From NCBI GenBank assembly GCA_034401795.1, contig CM067367.1:49144485-49208484 (forward strand): a stretch of DNA of 64,000 nt. The letters run 5' to 3'. Positions 9,000 through 17,290 of this stretch are shown here, in pieces. Under the pieces are notes generated by a model. The model saw only the letters and a program-made list of their open reading frames with translations. It had not been told where the DNA came from and searched no databases. This DNA comes from Chaetoderma sp. LZ-2023a (Eukaryota; Mollusca; Caudofoveata; Chaetodermatida; Chaetodermatidae). Position numbers and translations under genes: made by a program. Position 1 is the stretch's first letter. Every line of letters starts with the position of its first letter.

Positions 9000-9054
<55 letters not shown>

Positions 9055-9076
9055 GAGCAGTAGCAGCCGTAGCAGC

Positions 9077-9126
<50 letters not shown>

Positions 9127-9182
9127 CAGTAGCAGCAGTAGTAGTAGTAGCAGTAGCAGCAGCAGCAGTAGTAGTAGTACAT

Positions 9183-9213
<31 letters not shown>

Positions 9214-9236
9214 GAGCAGTAGCAGCAGCAGCAGCC

Positions 9237-9273
<37 letters not shown>

Positions 9274-9301
9274 CAGTAGCAGCAGCAGAAGCAGCAGCAG
9301 C

Positions 9302-9336
<35 letters not shown>

Positions 9337-9364
9337 CAGTAGCAGCAGCAGAAGCAGCAGCAGC

Positions 9365-9396
<32 letters not shown>

Positions 9397-9416
9397 GAGC
9401 AGTAGCAACAGCAGCT

Positions 9417-9453
<37 letters not shown>

Positions 9454-9475
9454 CAGCAGCAGTGGTAGTAGTAGT

Positions 9476-9510
<35 letters not shown>

Positions 9511-9679
9511 TAGTAGCCTTAGTAGCAGCAGCAGCCTTAGCAGCAGCTTTCGCAGAAGCAGTCTTTATAGCAGGTAGCCTTAGCAACAGCAGCGTTAGCA
9601 GCAGCAGCTTTAAGTAGTGGCAATGTCCAGCAGCCTTAGCAACAGCAGCGACCTTAGCAGCAGCAGCAGCAGCACAGCG
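9000..9679. repeat. AGT/AGC trinucleotide tract, ~680 bp
   Basis: Nearly uninterrupted AGT and AGC triplets alternate in blocks, ending in AGCAGC-rich sequence. The tract starts about 35 bases upstream of the transposase start codon, so it occupies the promoter or 5' leader of that gene. Long open frames here in several phases are by-products of the repeat and are not genes. Confidence 0.95.
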
Positions 9680-9806
9680 AAAATGATCAGTATTCCCAAA
9701 GATAATGAAGTAATATAGATGCAGATATGACAAAATAAAAGTGGGATACACATTTGTGGCTCAGGACACATATATAATGATGCACATTGCAACGAAATAG
9801 CGAGCG

Positions 9807-10565
9807 TCAGATACGTTACCAATTTGGTCAGATACGTTACCACATATTGACCTTGCTTATTTGACACGTGCAGTAATGATGGCTTATAGTTTATGAAACA
9901 ATATTAATCTGATCTAATACTAGATATAAAATACTGTTTGCCACGTGATAGTACGGTGATATGTATGACGCATGCAAGTGTATTGTAGAATGTGTTGATG
10001 CAACTTACCACAGACAGACGCCGTTTAGAGAGTAAATATCTTCAAATGTTGTACTTTTGCAACTTTTTCGTTTTAGATAAACTTGCATGTCATCAATACA
10101 CAATAAGCAATGACGTATTTAACAATTTTCCCTCACGTCACCGCACAGACCATCAAATTAAGGCCAGCAGTATTCAGTCGGTAGCGTATCTGATATCACG
10201 TATCTGATGTGCATAAAGTGTCTTATCCATTTACTTTGAGAAATAACTGATACTGTGAATTGTTTTATGTCCAATAAGTCATTGTATACTTGTAGTTTAA
10301 GATCACATAGTTCATGGGTTTGAATGATGTCAGATTCTGGCTAGCAGCAGTAGAATATTGGTAGCGCATCTGATGAGATGTGAACGTAACAAATACGTGT
10401 CAACTGCCCATACTTTTTCTGACATTTCCCTGGCCTAAGATGAAGTAAATGTGATACTGGCGCAACAAAATACGGTTATTGTTCACACACTTAGCCAGTT
10501 ATAGTGTTGATTTTAACAAAGGGTAGGCATGTTTTTCCTCTAAAACAACATGGTAGCGTATCTGA
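9807..10565. promoter_or_regulatory. Right subterminal motif set
   Basis: Copies of GGTARCGTATCTGA: 9807-9820 and 9828-9841 (both minus orientation, TCAGATACGTTACC, 21 bases apart), then plus-orientation copies at 10180-10193, 10360-10373 (CGCATCTGA variant) and 10552-10565, plus a partial ACGTATCTGATG at 10197-10208. The plus copies are about 180-190 bases apart. They lie between the AGT tract and the right end, upstream of the transposase gene, so binding there could also affect its transcription (inference). Confidence 0.75.
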
Positions 10566-10948
10566 TGTTAATATGGCGACATGTGTTTCAAGACTACTTA
10601 GACAATTTTGATGGTTGAATCTACCAATAATGTGTTATATATCGGATTGGGGATCCAATTTCGGAAGTAAATATGATGAGCAAGCTTTGAAACCTGCAAG
10701 AATTTAACAACCTAGTATATTTTTGTATGACACCTGTTGCTGGCGACATGGATAAATGGTTAACATTAGACCTTTTAGCATTGATTTTTATATATTATTT
10801 GGTTTTCTATTCCTATCATAACCCACCAAACCTACGAATTTAATAAAAAATAGCTATTATTTCATTTTTGGTCGACATGTTCTAGTCAGAAGTGCTGTAA
10901 TATATTTGAAATAGGACAGAGACAGTGGAAATAAGGGGTTGACCAGGC

Positions 10949-10964
10949 TATCTGAGAATGTACC
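10949..10964 (-). repeat. Right terminal inverted repeat
   Basis: TATCTGAGAATGTACC, perfectly complementary to the left end, followed by the TAAA duplication at 10965-10968. Confidence 0.93.
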
Positions 10965-11213
10965 TAAAGTTAGTAAATGCAATAATAGGCCAAAAGTCAG
11001 TCTGCATCGAAATATAGTGAAATTCTGTAAAATCGAGTACGTTTGAATAGATGTGTTAGAATTTCAATTAATGTGCTGTCTGTCACGTCTATGTGATTTC
11101 TTTACTGTGTCAATCAGGGATGTGTGTTGGACACATATTAACATAATTCAGGTCTTCATTACAACCGAAATTAAACCATCAAAAATTTCTCCAGTATCAC
11201 TCGTTCGTTTCAT

Positions 11214-11286
11214 GCCTCCATACCTCAGTGGTTAGAGCACTGGTCTTGTAAACCAGGGGTCGGGAGTTCGATCCTCCCTGGGGGCT
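11214..11286 (+). tRNA. tRNA-Thr (anticodon TGT)
   Basis: Same cloverleaf as 1968-2040: acceptor GCCTCCA/TGGGGGC, anticodon stem CTGGT/ACCAG with CTTGTAA, T stem GGGAG/CTCCC. One substitution in the D stem (CCTC opposite GAGC) also changes the A box. The first TTTT is about 40 bases downstream. This gene belongs to the array unit that the transposon interrupted. Confidence 0.85.
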
Positions 11287-12080
11287 GCTGCATAATTGTT
11301 ATGCACACAGTTAATAAGAATATTTTGCTATGTGTTGGGGTGGGGGTGGGGGTGTGTGGGTTGGGTGGGGGTGGTGGGGGTTGGGGGGGAGTTGCATATG
11401 ATATTTTATTTTTATAGATGAAAGTATGAGCGATTCTAGGTGTGGTGAAACGACTGGCTAGTTGCTGCATGACTGATTAAGAGTGATGTGCTTGATACCT
11501 GCCAGTATATATGGTTATCTGACTGACTGACTAGGCATATTTAATGATCTGAATGACACTTTGTCTGTTTGATCGATGGTTTTTGAATGAGAGGGATTTT
11601 AACTGTGTGGCTGCTTGACGTTTTAACTATACTTGCTTGAGGGATTGCGTGACTTGTTGGCTGATTGATTGAGTAATTTTATAAATGTCAGTGCTTGATG
11701 ACTAATTGTGACCGTGGACAGTAAGGGTGAATGGAATTAAGACTAATTTTTCGAATGCTACATGGTGTAAAAGGATTATGAACATAAGTTCATGAAATAA
11801 TAGTTTGACGAATGTTTTGACAAGTGAATGAATGATTTATGAAAGGCTTATTTTGAGTATCAATGCCCTAGGATGTCCTCCTTCGAAAATTTTCGCCTTC
11901 TAGGAGGATGTCCAGTGAGGGGCATTAGGATAAGTGATACATATATAGCTAAAGCATCCCTCGCCTTATTTTCGAGAGGAGAGGTGTACTGCTTTGAAAC
12001 AATTGTGATTGTGATGGAAACATCTGATAGTGTTTTATTTTAATAACTTTCCAATGAGCCAAGAAAAAAAGAAAAAAAAA
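11287..12080. other. Non-array insert between tRNA copies
   Basis: Sequence here does not match sister units. It contains a G-rich stretch (11335-11395, runs of GGGGGTGGG), degenerate GACT/TTGA-type short repeats, and a palindrome at 11862-11926. It ends in an A-rich run (12060-12080) abutting a truncated tRNA gene. No coding potential was seen. Confidence 0.5.
11862..11926. repeat. 65-bp imperfect palindrome
   Basis: AATGCCC...GGATGTCCTCCTTCG and CCTTCTAGGAGGATGTCC...GGGGCATT are complementary around CGAAAATTTTCG. It could be a tiny foldback element. Confidence 0.65.
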
Positions 12081-12132
12081 GAGCACTGGTCTTGTAAACC
12101 AGGGGTCGGGAGTTCGATCCTCCCTGGGGGCT
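12081..12132 (+). pseudogene. tRNA-Thr(TGT) 3' fragment
   Basis: Begins inside the D arm (GAGCACTGGTCTTGTAAACC) directly after AAGAAAAAAAGAAAAAAAAA and runs to the normal 3' end. Acceptor 5' strand and most of the D arm are absent, so it cannot fold as a tRNA. Confidence 0.85.
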
Positions 12133-12206
12133 CGCTGGGTGGTAAACTATACAATTAAAGAAGTGATAAAGTTAGTAAATGCAATAAAATCTAAGAAGTC
12201 AGTTAA

Positions 12207-12275
12207 CAACGGGAATCGAACCCTCGTAGTTTAGGCTACGAGCCGAGTACTCTACCGATTGTGCTATGGGGGTAA
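12207..12275 (-). pseudogene. tRNA-like sequence, Thr(CGT) type, minus strand
   Basis: Almost identical to 3021-3088 (loop CTCGTAG), same place in the repeated unit; mismatched anticodon stem and unpaired ends. Confidence 0.55.
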
Positions 12276-12483
12276 AAGGTGTTACAAAAACTCTAAATAA
12301 TGTTCCTATATATAATAGTGTCTTATGGTACATTATAGTGCATCATTACCAGTCTTGTATTTTCAGTTTTACTATGAAACAAAAGGTCACCCAATTCCGA
12401 GACAAAATACAGTGGAAAATAAATTCAATATATGCTATAACATACCATTTGTTCCATTTTTCATATTCTATACGATTTCTTCT

Positions 12484-12647
12484 GGCTCCATAGCTCAGTG
12501 GTTAGAGCACTCCCAGCAGACACATACCATTGTTTAAACCTTGAATCTACGTTGAAATGACATGATTTCAATGTTGAAACAATGTCATGTTCCTGCTGAG
12601 CCGGTCTCATAAACCAGGGGTCGTAATTTCGATCCTCCCTGGGGGCC
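12484..12647 (+). pseudogene. Split tRNA-Thr-like gene (copy E), anticodon CAT
   Basis: Parts 12484-12511 and 12603-12647 flank a 91-bp insert (12512-12602). Loop CTCATAA and the degraded T arm match copy C. Confidence 0.8.
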
Positions 12648-12834
12648 CGTTGTGTAGTAAACTATACATATATAAAAGTGTGTATGTGCTAAAGTTAGTA
12701 AATGCAATAAAATCTAAGAAATCAGTCTGCTTCGAAATATAAGAAAAGCAAATAACTTTGAATAGATGCGAGTTAAAATGTCAATTAATGTGCTGTGTGT
12801 TATGTCTATGTGATTTCTTTGTTGTGTCAATGAT

Positions 12835-12928
12835 GGATGTGTGTTGGTCACATATTTTCATGTTTCAGGTCATTGCTTCGGTTGCAATGAAGACCTGAAT
12901 CATGAAAATATGTGATCAACACACATCC
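12835..12928. repeat. 94-bp hairpin, third copy
   Basis: Same inverted repeat as 3649-3742 and 4561-4654, in the unit following split copy E. Confidence 0.85.
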
Positions 12929-13144
12929 CTGAGCTGTAGAGGTAAAAACCTTATTCCAGAATATGAAAAATTGATCAAATGGTATGTTATAGCATATATT
13001 GAAGTAATTTTGTACTGTATTTTGCCTCGGAATTAGGTAAGATTTTGATTCATATTACAACTGAAAACGTGTGTTGCATCCGCATGCTCAGTTCATATAG
13101 AATTCTACATGTACAAAATTATGCATAGCTTTCTACAGTCAGAT

Positions 13145-13217
13145 GCAACTACGGGAATCGAACCGTCGTAGTTTAGGTTACGAGCCGAGTACTCTACCGA
13201 TTGTGCTATGGGGGTAA
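13145..13217 (-). pseudogene. tRNA-like sequence, Thr(CGT) type, minus strand
   Basis: Loop CTCGTAA, T-arm CGACGGTTCGATTCCCG; stems mismatched. Same family as 4870-4942. Confidence 0.5.
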
Positions 13218-13425
13218 AAGGAGTTACAAAAACTCTAAATAATGTTCCTATATATTATAGTGTCTTATGGTACATTATAGTGCATCATTACCAGTCTTGT
13301 ATATTCAGTTTTATTATGAAACAAAAGGTCACCCAATTCCGAGACAAAATACAGTGGAAAATAACTTCAATATATGCTATAACATACCATTTGTTCCATT
13401 TTTCATATTCTAAACGATTTCTTCT

Positions 13426-13589
13426 GGCTCCATAGCCCAGTGGTTACAGCACTCCCAGCAGGCACATGCCATTGTTTAAACCTTGAATCCACGTTGAAAT
13501 GACATTATTTCAATGTTGAAACAATGTCATGTTCCTGCTGAGCCGGTCTCGTAAACCAGGGGTCGTAAGTTCGATCCTCCCTGGGGGCC
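13426..13589 (+). pseudogene. Split tRNA-Thr(CGT) gene (copy F)
   Basis: Parts 13426-13453 and 13545-13589 flank a 91-bp insert (13454-13544). Loop CTCGTAA. The spacer after it (around 13628) is the empty site matching the transposon insertion after copy D. Confidence 0.8.
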
Positions 13590-13879
13590 CGCTGTGTAGT
13601 AAACTATACATATATAAAAGTGTCTATGTGCTAAAGTTAGTAAATGCAATAATAGGCCAAAAAGTCAGTCTGCATCGAAATATAGTGAAATTCTGTAAAA
13701 TCGAGTACGTTTGAATAGATGTTAGAATTTCAATTAATGTGCTGTCTGTCATGTCTATGTGATTTCTTTACTGTGTCAATCAGGGATGTGTGTTGGACAC
13801 ATATTAACATAATTCAGGTCTTCATTACAACCGAAATTAAAGCATCAAAAATTTCTCCAGTATCACTCATTCTTTTCAT

Positions 13880-13952
13880 GCCTCCATAGCTCAGTGGTTA
13901 GAGCACTGGTCTTGTAAACCAGGGCTCGGGAGTTCGATCCTCCATGGGGGCT
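13880..13952 (+). tRNA. tRNA-Thr (anticodon TGT)
   Basis: Cloverleaf as at 1968 with intact D stem GCTC/GAGC and anticodon arm. Two changes in the T-arm region (GGGCTCGGGAG and CTCCA) leave one T-stem mismatch. Probably a slightly decayed gene. Confidence 0.8.
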
Positions 13953-14372
13953 GCTGCAATAATAAGTTCGTGTAATCAAGAATATACATGTCGCCTGTCG
14001 CAGACTAAATGCCTGTAGTGAAAGAAATGTATGTTAAGATCTCAGATAGGTATAAATGTATCCATATCCTAAAAAATCCAAAGGTTCATTAGCAAAGCCG
14101 TGATAAATTATATTTGTGCTTCAATCTCAAAATTGATAATTGTATTATAATCGGTCGCTGTTTGTTGACCCATGGCCTGTCAATAACTAAGATGTTTTAC
14201 ATGGATTCGAGTTTTGGATTTCACTGTGATCAGTTGTGTTTTCTCAGAGCTCTCTAATGTCCTGTATTTTCGGGAATATAGTATGAAGTTTTTTGTGAAT
14301 TTATGTTTGTGTTACAACTGTAAATAAGTTCTTGTTTGTGTACATTAATTGTCTGCCCTCGCCCTAGCCAGT

Positions 14373-15861
14373 ATGGCTCAGGGTAGGGATCGTAGGACTG
14401 GCCCAGCTGGGCTTTTAAATGATAGAAGATACGCTATGGAATGTACTGTGGAAGTAAATTTAGTAGACAATAGAAATGTGCGTGCAAGTGAACTAATTGA
14501 TTCTTTGGAAGACTTATGTGGAAAGGACAGCATTTATGCTTGTGTTAAGAAAGGTGGCAATGGATATGAAGTAACTGTTTCTAATAAGGACACTGCGATG
14601 ATGATCAATGATGGGATTACCATAAGAGGTGAGCACTACTCATGTATGATGATTATTAATGACTCTGTTGTTGTATCATTTATGGACATGCCAGCTTATT
14701 TAGAAGATGACATTATTATTAAGAAATTAACAGATCTGGAATAAAATAGAGTAGGAATAAAATCTGACTTGATCCGTAGAGTGTACCGTGGTACTAATAT
14801 AGCAGATGGGACTCGGTATGTTAAATGTCAGTTTCCTGAAAATTTGAAAGCTCTCCCATATAGCATGCAGTTTCAAACAGCAGAGGGCCTCAGATAATTT
14901 TGTGTCATCCATAATAACCAGGTGAAAGTCTGCTGGAAATGTCTGTCCGACAACCACTTAATTAGAGACTGTCCTAATTTTGTGTGCTATCGTTGTAATG
15001 GCCGTGGCCATACAAAGAGGAACTGCCGTGCCATTCTGTGTGATGAATGTGGAATGTTTCAATGCATATGCAGGGTTTATGATGACTTGCCTGTTGCTGC
15101 ACGTGGAGGTAGGGTCGTGAATGCTGAAGATGATGAACATTCACAAAATGAGATTGATACCTGTAATGAAGATGGTGACCGTGACGTCGATATGGAGATT
15201 GGAGCAGCTGGAGTGATGATTGATGTGACTGATGTAATTGATGTGATGGTTCATGAGGGGGATGAGTGCGTGTTAAGTGAGAATGATAGTAATGACATGT
15301 TTGATAAAATCTCAAGCAGTGCAGGTGATGAGTACACGTCAAATGAAGATGTTATTGACAATGCTGCCAATAATAAAGACAGAAAGAAGAAGAGAAAACG
15401 AAAGAAACACAATTGTAAAGCCTGCAAAGCGTCTAGTTGAGGAGCTTAACAAAGGTGAGCAATGTTCACAAACTATAGAAGTTTGTCAATCAAATAACAA
15501 TGAACCTGTGAGTGAACTGATTGGTAAGCAGGTGAGCGATATTGATATTACTACCGGCGGCGGCGGTACGCTTGTGAACACTAATTATGTTGTCGGCGTG
15601 GCTCAAGTGGTAACTGCGCGAATTGTGGATCCACAGGTCGAAGGTTCGCTTCCAAATCAGGGTGAAAATAAAACTAATGTTTCTGGTCAGATTTGTCAGT
15701 CTACGTCGGAAAATAAATTAGATGTGGATGATATGTTTTCAGAAGATATCACCCCGGTGCCTAAAGACATCAGTTCAGTTCCACCAAGTGACATAGTTTC
15801 TAGGCAATTTATTTCCCCATTTAATAAGGGCAAAGGTCGTGGAAAACCTCTGCACACATAG
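14373..15861 (+). pseudogene. LINE ORF1, zinc-knuckle protein, broken
   Basis: The start is set at ATG 14373 (MAQGRDRR) because it lines up with the start of the ORF1 at 972. The frame is broken by TAA at 14742-14744 and TAA at 14895-14897, then shifts by one base near 15400 to continue to TAG at 15859. Between breaks it codes an N-terminal domain like the sister ORF1, two CCHC knuckles (about 14931-15030; CWKCLSDNHLIRDC and CYRCNGRGHTKRNC), a further Cys cluster, an acidic segment and a lysine-rich patch near 15380-15430. The role would be RNA binding in the retrotransposon particle. Confidence 0.85.
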
Positions 15862-15869
15862 GCTTAATT

Positions 15870-16663
15870 ATGGATATCACATTTATTATATTTTCCTTTT
15901 TATTAATCATGTTAAAGATAGCATCTTTAAACACTAATGGTTTGAGAAATTATGACAAATGTGATAACATATTTGGCTTTTTACAGGTTTGGAATTATGA
16001 TGTTATTTTATTGCAAGAAACATTTTGGGATGCTAATTTGGCTTTGTATTTTACTGGGAAATGGGATGGTGACATTTATTTTAGTAATTTTGATAATAAT
16101 AGAAGGGGAGTTGCAATACATGTTAAAAATGATATCAAGCACAAATTTAAATTTGTTACTAAATATACTGAGGGAAGGTTTGTTCATATTAATTATAAAA
16201 CTGGTGATGAAATTGTAAATATCTTTAACATTTATTCACCCAATGAAACAAGAGAAAGAAGACAATTTTTTAATTTTGTTAATAATAAAATTGCTGAATT
16301 CGAAAATATAATTCTGGGTGGTGATTTTAACTTGGCTTTGACAGCTTTAGATAGAAGACCACAAGCTAACTTTGTACGGGACTGTTCACATGACATGCTC
16401 TATGAGCTTGTGACTAAACACCAGTTAGCTGATGTTTGGCGTGACAGATATCCTTTGAGAATTGTCTTTTCAAGAAGTGCTATTGTCCTAGGTGAATGTT
16501 CCCAAAGCCGCCTAGACTATTTTTTAATCAGCAAACAATTATCTGCTAATGTAATTTATACTGGCTATAAATACACAACTCTGAGTGACCACGCTTGGGT
16601 AGAACTATCAATAGACTTTAATAAAGCTGAGCGTGGGCCAGGGTTGTGGATTTTCAATGGCAC
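15870..16663 (+). pseudogene. LINE ORF2, apurinic-like endonuclease domain only
   Basis: Starts eight bases after the ORF1 stop. Endonuclease/exonuclease/phosphatase signatures are in order: SLNTNGLRN (N21), LLQETFW (E50), GGDFN (150-154), RLDYFL (~214) and LSDHAWV (D240, H241), so the nicking domain that starts target-primed reverse transcription looks complete. The frame passes GPGLWIFN, which normally leads to the reverse transcriptase, and then enters the T-run and foreign DNA, stopping at 16742. No reverse transcriptase follows within the window. Confidence 0.88.
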
Positions 16664-17104
16664 TTTTTTTTTCCTTGGAAATCAGCACGTACCTTATGAA
16701 TCTGGCGCAAAAGCACCAGAAACAAAACCCGCAGCCATATAGGTGGTGCCTGGAAAAGCCCCAGACTAGCGACCAAAAAGGGTTTTCAAAAAGTTACACA
16801 CCTAATGGCTGACAACATTACCTTATCACCTATTGCATCACACCTTTAAAACCATTATCCTAAAGGTCAGGTCTCACGACCATCCGCATATGCAATAAGA
16901 GAAATTATTATTTCTTCTAAAATTATTAATTGATTCCCTAATGCACCAGTCTCCCTAAACACTTTAACACAAGTTATCAGTTATCCAGAAAAACCTAATT
17001 AAAACCTCTCACCATTATCCCAATGGTATCCATTCAACCATACAACATAAGCTACCCAGTCACTCAGCTACACTCAGCCACTCTCAGCCCACCTATATTA
17101 CTGT

Positions 17105-17290
17105 ATACATACCCACACTCATAGACGCACGCACGCGCACACACATACGCACGCACGCACCCACCAACGTACACATGCACCCACCCACGCACGCACGCAC
17201 GCACCATATATTCATACATACACCACACCCAACACAATATCACAACCAACCTATTTTCCCCAACGCACACACACACACACACGCACGCAC
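17105..17290. repeat. CACG/CACA microsatellite
   Basis: Interrupted runs of ACGC, CACA and CACC motifs. Confidence 0.85.

Larger units (their letters stand above)
5361..10964 (-). mobile_element. Complete 5.6-kb DNA transposon with DDD-type transposase (Sola-like?)
   Basis: The element is 5604 bp. It begins GGTACATTCTCAGATA and ends TATCTGAGAATGTACC, a perfect 16-bp terminal inverted repeat, and is flanked by TAAA duplications. It interrupts an array unit whose uninterrupted sister is at 13600-13650, and subtracting it restores the 454-bp spacing of that sister. Inside are one transposase gene (6388-8964, minus), a large AGT/AGC tract just upstream of the start codon, and AT-rich flanks carrying at least eight copies of a 14-bp motif. 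A 4-bp duplication together with three well-placed aspartates is what is described for the Sola superfamily. That assignment is inference; only the transposon nature is directly supported. The lack of decay in the gene suggests recent activity. Confidence 0.92.
1152..14203. repeat. Tandem array of threonine tRNA genes and derived pseudogenes
   Basis: The region is built from recurring units of about 0.9 kb. Each unit has a conserved AT-rich leader, a plus-strand Thr tRNA gene (often split by a palindromic insert), a spacer, and a minus-strand tRNA-like copy. Split-copy starts at 3298, 4210 and 5152 are 912 and 942 bp apart, and 12484 to 13426 is again 942 bp. Between a split copy and the following Thr(TGT) gene the distance is 454 bp at 13426-13880. 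It is also 454 bp at 5152-11214 once the transposon and its 4-bp duplication are subtracted. Intact genes read anticodons TGT or CGT only. No TTTT terminator follows within ~25 bases of the intact genes, so expression is uncertain. Confidence 0.85.
14204..16663 (+). mobile_element. LINE, 5'-complete, 3'-truncated
   Basis: Homology with the array unit (seen also near 2283) stops after GTTTTACATG at 14203, and the element starts GATTC like the LINE ending at 1151. It has a 169-base leader, a broken ORF1 (14373-15861) and ORF2 (from 15870) that keeps only the endonuclease domain. At 16664-16672 the sequence meets a run of nine T and then unrelated DNA. Loss of the 3' side is the reverse of usual LINE truncation, so a later insertion or deletion is the likely cause. 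Confidence 0.85.

Noticed and set aside
8850-9751. Long open frames on both strands rich in Val/Ala, Thr/Ala or Leu
   Set aside because: They are translations of the AGT/AGC triplet tract in different phases and have no independent coding support.
5361-10964. Dada-type tRNA-targeting transposon
   Set aside because: Insertion is in a tRNA-array spacer, 46 bases beyond the tRNA end, and the duplication is 4 bp. Dada elements are described with 6-7 bp duplications inside RNA genes.
1381-13589. CRISPR-like array from regular repeats
   Set aside because: Units are ~0.9 kb tRNA-bearing duplications in an animal genome, without short direct repeats and unique spacers.
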